Shown in pieces: positions 11,005-21,510 of a stretch of DNA of 64,000 nucleotides. The stretch spans positions 1,116,001-1,180,000 of the forward strand of contig JAYXKI010000006.1 in assembly GCA_037892935.1 (NCBI GenBank). The letters run 5' to 3'. Position numbers and translations under genes: made by a program. The stretch is from Phlebopus portentosus. Its lineage: Eukaryota; Basidiomycota; Agaricomycetes; Boletales; Boletinellaceae. A model generated the notes under the pieces. The model had not been told where the DNA came from. It made no database searches and was given only the letters and a program-made list of their open reading frames with translations. How positions within the stretch are numbered: position 1 is the stretch's first letter; every line of letters begins with the position of its first letter.

Positions 11005-11710
11005 GCGGCTAAATAAACTAGAAAGACGATAAGGGTCGAAGAGGGATCTTGAAGGGATGAAAGAAGCTGAACAACGGGCAATGTATACCTCCTGCAGCTG
11101 CCTTAACCGGCGAGGTAAGACTTATCCAGATGCTGACAACTCGGAGAACTGAAATAGATGCCTTCGGTGAGGAACAGCGCGCGTTCATATATACATGACG
11201 ATACCTGGCAGGCTTGCGCCCAAGACGTAGTAACAGGATATTGATCATGTCAAGGAAGCGGAGAAAGAAAACTGTCGAGTTTCACAAATCTGATTGGCCT
11301 GTTGCGAAGTCTGCAACTTGAATCGTGACGGAACAGCAAAGAATGAAGAAAATGAAGTTGCTTGAATGACCACAATGCTATCGACAATAAATGACTCTAA
11401 GCAATCCCAACTGGAACGGTCAATGATCTGTATAAGTGTATTGTTCCCAATGATGGATCCATGATCAATATCGATGTACGGAAAAGCTGTTCGTCCATCT
11501 GGTCCGTCTTGCACCTTCAAATTGATAGATGGCGAGTTTCATGAGTTCATCAACGGATCTGATCAATTGAAACTGTTCATCATGATACTCGGAAATTTCA
11601 AACCTGCAAGAACCTATTTTAGTTCATCTACGGTGAATCAAGAACCCGCCACGTTTCTGAGCAATACTTGTCATTCCCATCTGATCCATTGGAACTCCAC
11701 TGGATCAAAT

Positions 11711-13153
11711 CTATTCGCAGTCGGCGCCTTTACCTTTAGTGTAGTCATTGAATATGTCCGAGGTAGACTCCGGGGTGACACCATGTGCAGTATCAATGTT
11801 CGGTCCATCATCATGAAAGATAGTTGAAGTCACAAGCCCAGGGTTGGATGTAAAGTCCATCGGTCCAAGTTGCGCAGACACTACTCCAGTCAAGTTCCCA
11901 GCCGTGGAAAAAGCTCCCTCTTTTAGTGATCGTTGCTGGCTCACGAGAGCCAAGACGACTGTTGGGTATATGCCCTGAAATACTGAGCGGTCAAGCCGAG
12001 CTTTCCATTTGTACTACCTCAATACTTACAGCGACCTGAACATGGACGGGGGTATAAACATCTCCGAGAGTTCCCTTTGGAAGACGTATCACCGAAGCAA
12101 TAAGGACCATAAACTGAGACATTGGAGTTCAGAAATGGATGTCCATAAATAGAATACAAGGTAAACGAGGAAGACTTACTCCGGACACGCAATAGATCAA
12201 TCCCGACTCAACTAAAAGAGTCAGGATCTTCTCGACCTTCGTGCTTGTATCTCGTTCACTGGACAAAGTTTCTCTGATCGATTGACGGTGCTGCCTGAGT
12301 CCTCAATGTTAAGTATGCGATCTCGAATACAAGATGTAGCAATGATACGAACCAAGCTCTGTATGCAATGATTGAAGTTGCGAATATATTCGTGAGTAGG
12401 GACAGAACCAGATTTGTCATCTGGCTAATATCGATGATGTGGTTTAGATTCCTCCCAGAGATAGACATTGTAACTCTGATGCCAATAGTTGCGAATACAG
12501 ACACTGCATGAGAAAGTTTTAGTTATTTAACTCGCCAAGAGCTGAACGAGAGACTCAACTGACTAGACGTGCATACCAGGAAAAAAATGGGAATCGTCAG
12601 GATGGCTTTACTACCATCTTTGCAAAGCACCCATGCACGCCAGACAACTACACTGTCTGTCAAGACGTACTATATCTTGGAGTGAGGGAATGTATGTCGT
12701 TGAAAGTGACTGATCACGTACGTTGACAAGGAGTAATGCATTAAACAGGGGGAATAGCATAAACCACTCAGAAGATTGCTCTGGAGAGGATACATAGAAA
12801 ATGTTGAGAGTCGCAATGAGATTTGCTACCGAAGCAGTCCAGAAGGCTGTGGACAGTAAGAACATGAAGATGGTCATGCCGAACATAATTTTGTTTGCTT
12901 TCGTCATGGTCTTCTTTTTGCTAATAATTGAATCTGAATCAGGTATTACCTGCGGTGATTTTCCACACAACTCACAGGAGGAAATGAGTAGAAAAGGGTA
13001 TCAAAGCAGCATAGATGCCTAGTGATAATATGAGTAACGTCTTCTTCGGTCGATGAGTGAGCTCGAAAACGGACCATAGAACAATGTCTGGCAGATTAAA
13101 CTGATTGCCGTATACAGCACTTCCAAATGATCAGAATGTTGCACAGAGGACAT
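11711..13153 (-). CDS. Seven-transmembrane protein of the same family, copy B
   Basis: Paralogue of gene A with the same exon plan. The start MSSVQHSDHLEVLYTAISLI at 13153 leads into TM1 (IYAALIPFSTHFLL across two introns). Next come MTKANKIMFGMTIFMFLLST, SVSVFATIGIRVTM, MTNLVLSLLTNIFATSIIAY, KILTLLVESGLIYC and GIYPTVVLALVSQQRSLKEG. The tail ends GKGADCE before the stop at 11711. Splice sites seen are canonical (donor GTAAGT at the TM6-TM7 junction). It differs from A throughout, so A and B arose by an older duplication than the one that copied the whole segment. Function unknown. Confidence 0.75.
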
Positions 13154-14202
13154 GGAGAAAGTCAGTCGTTGAGAAATGCCAGATAGAGGAATGAGAGAAG
13201 CAGGGCAGCAATGCAGGAGCACTAGACATTTTATTGTTAGTAGAAAAGTCGACTCTCAGGGAACTGGACTTCGATAGACGGGCGGGTCGAAACACCGTTG
13301 ATTGATCTAAGATCCGTCTGGGAATAGATGACGACACGATATCCGAACCGAATCACAGTCAGAACAATCGTCAACTATATCCACATCCTGAAAAAATGAA
13401 CCCACGCAGTTCACGGGACCATATCATGCATATAATAGTTGTTAAGGCCTGAAGAGTGCACTGAATACACATACCAAATGACGAGGATACCGGCGAATGT
13501 ACGTCAAGCCACAGGGGTTCTTCAGGCACTCCATCTGATTGCTGTACCAGGAAAAAGGATTTCTCAGTGTTCCATCTGGGAAAAAATAGCTAGAACGAAA
13601 GGCAATGACTAAACCGCAAGCAACAATCAACTTGAAGGAGGCGGTGAGAAGGATGCATTGCTTTTAGATTGACAGATCTCGACTGGCATCATCGTAGTGC
13701 GTTGCGGTGGAATGGCGCAGATTGAAGAGACTGAGCATCTGAAGTCCCCGGAATGCTGGCCACCATCGACAGACAGAATAGAGGTCTCTAAGCAAGCATA
13801 TTTGCAACAAGATGAGTCGATCTGTGTGGGAGGCACGGACCTCATAGATGCCGTTTAGTGACCTCGTCCGTCAGACCGTATCAGGCGCTAAAGATGGGTA
13901 GTGTTGAGTTTCATTCGTTCAAATAACAGATCCGGTTGAATAGAATCGACCATCAAGATGTTGGTTTCTAAATGCCAGCGGACTCAATCATGAGAAAACT
14001 TGAGTTACTGTAACGCATATGATTTGCAAAGTCTTGCTTACAAACTATATCTGGAGTCTCGAATTGATGATCCGGTATCCGGGGTCATGAGTATTTTACT
14101 CGTCAACGATCGATCATCACGCATAAATTCAGACACACAGATTTCTAATCTCATGCTATTATCATCATCCAAGTTGTCTTCCCTCCTCCCTCTCTCTGAG
14201 AA
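13154..14202. other. Non-coding spacer between 7-TM gene B and the WD40 pseudogene
   Basis: Partly alignable with 18809-19703 of unit 2. Minus-strand open frames here (13442-13630 and 13627-13845) correspond to one longer frame in unit 2 (19089-19622) but are broken here, which argues against a conserved gene. Pyrimidine-rich sequence with CTCCC runs precedes the WD40 ATG in both units, consistent with a promoter or 5' leader. Confidence 0.5.
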
Positions 14203-14925
14203 ATGGTTGACGCAGCACGCGCCGAAATTTGGAAATTGAAGAAGAGGTCGACGAAGAATATCTGAGTGAGAATGACGTACTAGCAGAACTTGCCGACGAC
14301 GGAGATGCGCTGATGGACGAAGATGAGGAGGACGAAGGACAAGTGGACGTGGAGGACAACGTAGTTTATGAAGACAACTGCGTCAGGCATTTCTCAGCAC
14401 ACGGAAAAACTGTGTTTGCAGTGTCTATGCAACCCAATTCTGCCCATAGTTGCCTCGGGTGGAGAGGATGACTTGACTTACCTCTGGAACGTCCAGAGCG
14501 GGGAAACCATCGTGAAGCTCACCGGGCATACAGACAATGTAACAAGTACTGGTTTCAGCTCTGACGGCGAGTTTATTGCTACCGGCAAAATGGACGGAAA
14601 GATTCGAATATGGATATGGAGACTAGCTGGGAAGGAGAATTGAGCGCTTTGGGAGTTCTTGACTGAGCAAGGTCCTGATGAAGTTATGGTACGCTACCTT
14701 TTCTTGACGGTATCATCTCCCTCCCCGTGAACGTCCCAAGGAAGATGAGAATGTTGAAGCCGTGGTGTTTATTGATCTTGCTGGTGCTGATGCTGGTGCC
14801 GGTGCTGGTAGTGGTGTCGTTGTCACGGGTGGGACGGATGGAAAAGTGCACGTTTGGGAGTTATCGACGATGAGACTTCGAGCTACTTTAACTACTTACT
14901 GTAATTAAATTCCAGTTTCTCTATC
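14203..14925 (+). pseudogene. Broken WD40 (AAMP/Sqt1-type) gene, unit 1 copy
   Basis: Clear duplicate of the intact gene at 19704. Against that copy it shows a one-base deletion in the tenth codon region (about 14225), a one-base insertion near 14440 and a TGG-to-TGA-type nonsense change near 14640. A large deletion of several hundred bases removes exons 2-3 and most of exon 4; sequence jumps from the exon 1 end at about 14690 to the end of exon 4 at about 14740. The last exon is absent. Remaining fragments still read [15 protein letters not shown] and [10 protein letters not shown]. No plausible intron set restores one frame. Confidence 0.9.
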
Positions 14926-15345
14926 ATATGTGACAACATCAAATTTCAGTGGCTGTGAAATCCCTTTTGAAAAACTACAAATTTCTTTTCCGGTTTATTT
15001 AGTAATCTCACATTTGTAATAACTCTTGCCTGCTGTGGTAACCCGGCTCAATGATTTCCTTCGCGTCGTTTTATGGACGTCCATTTTCACTTTCATCCTC
15101 AAATTTATTACTACACGCGTCATCTTTGTACAGGCTTACTGCAGGTACCAACTGGGTGAGACGGTGTCGTCTGCCCTGTATGGAATATCCTGTATAACAT
15201 GCTAATGTTACGTCCAGGCCATGCATTTTTTTTTGCGTCCCGAGGACAAGAACATAGAAATACAGTGACCTAGTCCACGTATCATACTGCACTGGACTTA
15301 CACAGGCTCGCAATGCAAGGTATGCCCTGTTATACAATGCTAATC

Positions 15346-16829
15346 TCACAGCTTCTCTTTCAGTCGGCCCGAGTAGTCTTTCTCTGACTCCGAGCGTGAC
15401 TCTGCAGAACTTCTGCCTTCGTCTTCGTCCTCGTTATATGACCTTTCCTCGTGAGAGATCACGGACGTCTCGATAGCAGGATTTGTACCGAAGTTCATGG
15501 ATTCTAGTTGAGTCTCCACAACGGCGGACGTGTTGCCCACAGTAGAAAAGGCCCCTTCTTTCAGTGATCGCTTCTGGCTCACTAGGGTAAGTACAACTGT
15601 CGGGTAAATTCCCTTGAAAATAAAAGCCATAAAAACCCATGTATTACCGCCTGGTGAATTAGCTTGCTGCGATTTGAACATGAACACTCGTATAGATGTC
15701 TCCGAGAGTTCCATGGGGAAGACGCACTAACGAGGCGAGTAACACCAACAGCTAGTGGCATTGACCGTTAGAGAAGTGTCATGATACAAGAATCCATGGT
15801 CTTTTTACCCACTCCGGATATGCAATAGATGAGTCCTGATTCGACGAGCAGGACTAGGATACTCCCAACCTTCGAATGGGTACCTCTTTCTTTGGACACT
15901 ACCTCTCGGACCTCCTGACGGTGCTGCCTGAGCGATTATCACGGCTGTTAATGACCGCATTCTCTTATTGCAATGCACGCACTCACCAGGCTCTCCATCC
16001 GATAATGGATGTTGCGCATATATTTGTGAGCAATGATAATGCCAAGTTCACCATCTGCATGACATCTATAATAGGTTTCAACTGTTTTTCCCCAATGACC
16101 AGCATTGCGGCTCTGATGGAAACGGTCGCCAAAACAGATACTGGAAATTATCAGCAATCAGTGTTCTAATACGAGTCATTCATTTTCTGGCACGTTCACT
16201 TACGAGAAGTGCATAATAGCAAAAACAATGGAACCATCAGAATCTTTTTACTCCCGTCCTTGCACAACACCCATGCTCTCCAGACAACGACCCCATCCGT
16301 CAAAACGTACTGTAAAGTGTCAGCATGGCATTCATCAATGGAAGGCTCTGCATACATTAATCAATAGGAGTGAGTTGAACAATTCGAAAAGGCTCGACCA
16401 GACCGTCAAGCGGTCAGGCGAAGATGAGAAGATGACGACGAGAGCCGAAATTTCATTTCCAACGGACGACACCCAGTATGCGGTCGATAATAAGAACATG
16501 AAGATTGTGATGCTGAACATCAGTTTGTTTGCCTTTGACATGGTCGTTCTTTTCCTGTCAATGGGAATGTCGGTCGTTATGTGAGTATTCGTCGAAACAA
16601 AACTGCGTTACGCTGCGTTACTCACAGCAGGAAATGTGTTGAGAAGGGAATCAGAGCAGCGTAGACACCTGAGATAAGAGGAAAGTATTATGAAGACAAT
16701 CAGCGACATTGAATGTCGTCTGCTGTCAGGTATAGCGATCGCACCGTAAAATAACGTCTGGCATATTAAACTGATTGTTTTGAAGATAAGTATCAATAGG
16801 TAGTGATGTTGCGGAACCATGCGGGTCAT
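15346..16829 (-). CDS. Seven-transmembrane protein, copy A' (splice donor altered)
   Basis: Near-identical duplicate of gene A with the same exons. The start is MTRMVPQHHYLLILIFKTIS at 16829 (or the second Met at 16820). TM1 to TM6 are intact, with small differences in TM4 (QLKPIIDVMQM in place of the A sequence). The donor before the TM7 exon is GCAAGC (minus strand, from 15667) where gene A has GTAAGT. If the GC donor works, the protein is full length and ends KEKL. If it is skipped, translation stops two codons later and TM7 and the acidic tail are lost. Call it a gene with an uncertain 3' product. Confidence 0.65.
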
Positions 16830-17509
16830 TAAATTAGCCCTAAGCTGAAAGAAGCTAAGAAGGAGGTTTGAGGGGATGAGAGAAGCCAAATAACGGGCAA
16901 TGTATAATTTTATATATCCCTGCAGCTGCCACAAACCCGAGACTACAATCGAGAACGCCGCACGGTCAATCATGACGACACCTGATGCGCTCGAGCGCAA
17001 GCGGTGACAGCATACCAGCCATATTATCAGGGAAGCGAAGAGAAAGGCCACTTTTGACTTTCACAGATCTGATTGGCCTGTCGCGAAATCGGAAAGCGGC
17101 AATTGTGAATCCTTTGAAGAAAATGAAGTTCCCTTAAGTGACTACAAAGCTATCATCAATGAACAGTCTGCTGTGCTCTAAGCAACCTCCATTGCAACGG
17201 TCAATGATCTGTACAAGTGTCTTATGTTCCCGGTGACGGATCTATGGTCAATACCGGTTTGTGAAAAGGCTGTTCGTCCGTCTGGTCCATGTCACATCTT
17301 GAAATGCATTCATCCGCGCATCTGATGAATCGGAATTGTTTATCATGGCACCAGGAATATCGAACGTGTAAAACCATATTTAAGTTCATTTACTGTTAGA
17401 AAGAGTATTTTGGCTGAACAAACATTCTACCAGTCTCCTTTGGTCCATCAGCCACTCCACTGGACCAAATCTATTCGCAGTCAGTTGCTTTTCCTTTCAT
17501 GCGGCCATT

Positions 17510-18808
17510 GTAGATGCTGGAGGTAGACTCTAAGGCGGCACGGTTTCCAGTATTTAGGTTGGGGCTATTATCATAAGATAGTTGAAGTCACCGGTCCAGG
17601 ATTGGATGTAAAGTCCATAGACCTGAGTAGCGCAGACACTACTCCAGTCAAGTTCCCAGCCGTGGAAAAGGCTCCCTCCTTCCCGGCTCACGAGAACCAA
17701 GACAACTGTTGGGTACACGCCCTGAAGTACTGAGTTGTTAACTCAAATTCTCGACCTTTGCAACCTCGATACTCACAGCGACTTGAACATGAACGGGCGT
17801 ATAGAAGTCTCCAAGAGTTCCCGAAGGGAAGACGTATCGCCGAAGCAATGAGAACTATAATCTATGGCAACGGAGCTCATAAATGGACGACCATCAACAG
17901 AATATAAGGTACGTGCTTGTATCGCGTTCCTTTGATAAAGTTTCTCTGATCGATTGACGGCGCTACCTGGGTCCCAACTGCTAAGTAATCGATCTCGAAT
18001 TCAAAATTTAGCATACATACCAAGCTCTGTATGCAATGATTGAAGTTGCGAATACATTCGTGAGTAGGGACAGCACCAGATTTGTCATCTGGCTAATATC
18101 GATTTGGTTCAGATTCCTCCCAGAGATAGCCATTGTCACTCTGATGCCAATGAATGCGAGTACAGACACTGCATGAGAGAGTCTTAGTTATTTAACTCGC
18201 CAAGAGCTGAACGAGAGACTCGACTGACTAGACGCGCATACCAGAAAAACATGGGAATCGTCAGGATGACCTTACTTCCGTCTTTGCAAAGCACCGATGC
18301 ACGCCAGACTACCACACTGTCTGTCAAGACGTACTATATCTTGGAGTGAGGGAATGTATGCCGCTGAAAGTGACTGATCACGTACGTTGACAAGGAGTAA
18401 TGCATTAAACAGGGGGAATAGCATAAACCACTCAGAAGATTGCTCTGGAGAGGATACATAGAAAATGTTGAGAGTCGCAATGAGATTTGCTACCGAAGCA
18501 GTCCAGAAGACGGTGGACAGTAAGAACATGAAGATGGTCATGCCGAACATGATTTTGTTTGCTTTCGTCATGGTCTTCTTTCTGCTAATAAATGAATCTC
18601 AATCAAGTATTGCTTGCGGTGAGTGTCTAGACAACTCACAGGAGGAAATAGCTAGAGAAGGGTATCAAAGCAGCATAGATGCCTAGTGATCAAGACTTCT
18701 TCGGTCGATGAGTGAGCTCGAGAACGTACCATAGAACAATGTTTGACAGATTAGACTAATCGTCTTATACAGCAGTTTTACTTGATCAGAGTGTTGCACA
18801 GAGGACAT
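17510..18808 (-). pseudogene. Seven-transmembrane gene, copy B', broken
   Basis: Duplicate of gene B. The 5' half is well kept (start MSSVQHSDQVKLLYKTISLI at 18808; MTKANKIMFGMTIFMFLLST; TM3 and TM5 exons). The exon that in B encodes TM6 (KILTLLVESGLIYC) is missing: sequence jumps from the GTACGTGCTTGTATCGCG block to the preceding intron near 17920. An 11-nt deletion near 17685, inside the VSQQRSLKEG codons of B, shifts the frame of the tail. A partial membrane protein could still be translated, but the family architecture is lost. Confidence 0.8.
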
Positions 18809-19703
18809 GGTGCCAGGAATCAGTACTAGTCGTCGAGAAATGTCAGATGGATGAATAGAGAAGCGGGGTCGCAATTGTGTAGCGTTTTATGGATCGTCTG
18901 AAAACAGATGATGGTATCGATCTGATTCTCAAACTAGATCACAGTCATAGAAATCGTCGATCACATCTACGTTCTGAAGGAATAAACCTATACCATGCAC
19001 AGGACCATTATTACACATATCAAGGCCTAAAGGGTGCAACGACTGTTCTCAATGCATACCGACTGACGAGTATACCGACATACGTACGTTAAGCCACGCG
19101 GTGCTTGAGACACTCCATCTGATCGTTGCACGAGGAAGAAAAATCTCCCAGATGGAACAACAAAAGGGAATGACTAAACCGCAAGCAACAACAGGATACC
19201 ATCAGTTGCGGTGAGAGGATACATTGACAGATCTGGATTGGCATCGTCGTAGCGCATTGCAGTGGAGTGACGCTGATTGAAGACTGAGGCTCCGAGTCCC
19301 AGCATGTCAGTGCTAGCCATATGTCATCAGCAGATGTCTGGCAAGATGAGTCGATCCTGTATGGGCGGGCCGCGGTACGGACTTCACGGAGGCCATTTAG
19401 TGGCTTCGACCGACCGACCATATCAGGCGTCAAAGATGGGTAGCGTTTCGTTTCATCGATCAAATAGCAGATCTCGTTGAAGTATAATCGGCCATCGAGA
19501 CGCTGGATTTCCACAGGCCAGAGTTTGTTGAGAGAAGCGGGAATTACAAAGCTTTGCTTACAAGTTGCATCCGGGGTCTCGATTAAATGATCCGGGGTCA
19601 TGAGTATTTTACTCATCATCAAGAATTCGATTCAGCAACTCACAGATTTCTAATAAAATAACTGCTCAAGCTGCTTCTCTCCCTCCCCCCCTCTCTTTGA
19701 GAA
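18809..19703. other. Non-coding spacer between B' and the WD40 gene
   Basis: Alignable with 13154-14202. It holds a 177-codon open frame on the minus strand (19089-19622) that shows no recognisable domain and is interrupted in the other unit, so I treat it as chance or a relic. A CT-rich tract (about 19675-19697) directly precedes the WD40 ATG. Confidence 0.45.
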
Positions 19704-21206
19704 ATGGTTGACGCAGCACGCGCCGAAGACTTGGGAATTGAAGAAGAGGTCGCTGAAGAATATTTGAATGAGGATGACGTACTAGCAGAACTTGCCGACG
19801 ATGGACACGCGCCGATGGATGAAGATGAGGACGAAGGGGTGGACGGAGAGGACAACGTAGTTTATGAAGATAACTCCGTCAGGCATTTCTCAGCACACGG
19901 AAAATCTGTGTTTGCAGTGTCTATGCACCCAACTCAGCCTATAGCTGCCTCAGGCGGAGAGGATGACTTTGGTTACCTCTGGAATGTCCAGAGCGGGGAA
20001 ACCATCGTAAAGCTCACTGGGCATACGGACAGTGTGACAAGTACTGGTTTCAGCTCTGACGGCGAGCTTGTTGCTACCGGTGGTATGGATGGAAAGGTCC
20101 GAATATGGAGACGAGTCGGGAAGGAGAATTGGGGGCTTTGGGAGTTCTTGACTGAGTTGCAAGGTCCTGATGAAGTTGTGGTACGCTATCTTTTCTCTCT
20201 ATTTTAGAAGCAAGGCCCAATTTTGGGATAGTGGCTGCAATGGCATCCCAGAGGACCTGTACTACTCGCTGGTTCGAATGATGGTACATTGTGGTTATGG
20301 CAATGTGAGTATTGGGTTTATTCTTGTTTATTCTTGTATCTGATCTTTTGATTGTATCACTATTCAGTACCGTCTGGAAATACAATGCAAGTCTTCGCAG
20401 GCCACTCCAGTCCTGTACAATGTGGAGAATTTACTCCCGACGGTGAGCCCCTCCCCCTCCCCCTTTTTTTTTTTTGCCCGGCCCCGCTCCGGTCCTTCAA
20501 GCTACCAACCTGACTATATGCTGACATACCGCCCTTAAGGAAAACGAATACTAACAGCTGACGAGGAAGGGACACTCATCTTCTGGGACCCACGATCCCC
20601 TACACCAGTATTCAAACTTTCCTCATCAGACGCGCGTTTTGCCCTTGATGGCATCACCTCCCTCGCCGTGAACTCTTCGTCGACTCTAGCGGTCGTTGGT
20701 GGAGTCTCGGGCGGGATCAGAGTTGTCAGTCTAAGCAAAGGCGATGTCGTCGGCGCACTGGAGGGTCATAAGGAAGACGAAAGCGTTGAAGCCGTGGTGT
20801 TTATTGATCTTGCTGGCGCTGGCGCTGGTACTGGTGTCGTTGTCACAGGTGGGACGGATGGAAAAGCGTGCATTTGGGATTTATCAACAATGCGACTTCG
20901 AGCTACTTTAGAACACGAGGTAAATTAATTCCTTCCTGCCGTATTGGCATCCCTAATGGCTTGATTTTGTTGTTATACTAGGACGCAATAACCACACTCC
21001 TAGCTCATCCTTCTCCGAAAACTCATCTCATCACTTCCGGATCGGCAGATAAGACTCTCCGAACATGGGATGCACGAACAGGCGAACTGATAAAAGAGCA
21101 TAAAGGACACTCCGGACCTGTTCTCGGGGCTGCGTTAGGATTGAACGGATCATTAGTTGTTAGCGCTGGAGATGATGGGATATGTCTTGTTTTCGAGACG
21201 GAGTAA
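19704..21206 (+). CDS. WD40-repeat protein of the AAMP/Sqt1 family
   Basis: Five exons: 19704-20180, 20232-20304, 20368-20442, 20540-20919 and 20982-21206. They sum to 1230 nt (409 aa), all introns GT-AG. An acidic N-terminus (residues 10-55, many Asp/Glu) precedes a beta-propeller: [109 protein letters not shown] and [17 protein letters not shown]. The ASGGEDD signature and acidic leader match human AAMP and yeast Sqt1. Sqt1 is a cytosolic chaperone that binds ribosomal protein uL16 (Rpl10) during 60S assembly. That role is known for the yeast member and inferred here. Intron 3 contains a long T tract (about 20463-20475). This is the only intact copy in the window. Confidence 0.85.
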
Positions 21207-21510
21207 ACTATTGTAATACCGTTACTCTGCTTTTGTTTACTTGCTTTGTTCCCGGATCTGTGCTGGCCCCTCGGTTTATGGTAATAGATACCATTACTAG
21301 ATGATACACTCGTTCGATTCTTCAAAATACCATTCTTTGAATGTCTATGTTGTGGATCACCGAGGACTAATGAAACATGATAAATAATACAACATAATTG
21401 TACTTGATACATGCACAGCGAGACTTAACAATTCATAATTTACTCGTAATATCAACGTAAGATCCTTCCTCGGATGGCTCCTCAAGCAAATGAGATCTTA
21501 TCCAAAGAAT

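Larger units (their letters stand above)
9280..14925. repeat. Segmental duplication, unit 1
   Basis: Direct tandem partner of 15073-20935. The order in both units is the same: 7-TM gene A (minus), 7-TM gene B (minus), a shared non-coding block, then a WD40 gene (plus). Similarity begins near the 3' side of gene A (shared CAGGCTTACTGCAGGTAC at about 9328 and 15131) and ends just after the exon ending in GACTTCGAGCTACTTTA of the WD40 gene (about 14895 and 20909). Long stretches in genes A/A' are nearly identical. The right breakpoint falls at the end of WD40 exon 4, so unit 1 never received, or has lost, the last WD40 exon. Confidence 0.9.
15073..20935. repeat. Segmental duplication, unit 2
   Basis: Second unit of the direct tandem duplication, starting about 150 nt after unit 1 ends. 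It contains 7-TM genes A' and B' and the complete WD40 gene; the last WD40 exon lies just beyond the unit. Gene A' keeps long near-identical stretches with A, whereas the A'-B' spacer (about 16830-17500) and the B' 3' region have diverged strongly. Selection or mutation pressure has therefore differed along the unit. Confidence 0.9.

Noticed and set aside
11474..11827. 117-codon plus-strand open frame between 7-TM genes A and B
   Set aside because: It runs antisense over the 3' end of gene B and is not conserved as a frame in unit 2.
19089..19622. 177-codon minus-strand open frame upstream of the WD40 gene
   Set aside because: The homologous part of the other duplication unit (13440-13845) is broken by stops and frame changes, and no domain is visible; probably chance or a relic.
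20461..20476. T-rich tract as a possible Pol III or transposon tail signal
   Set aside because: It is inside intron 3 of the WD40 gene, just downstream of its donor, and is better read as intronic low complexity.
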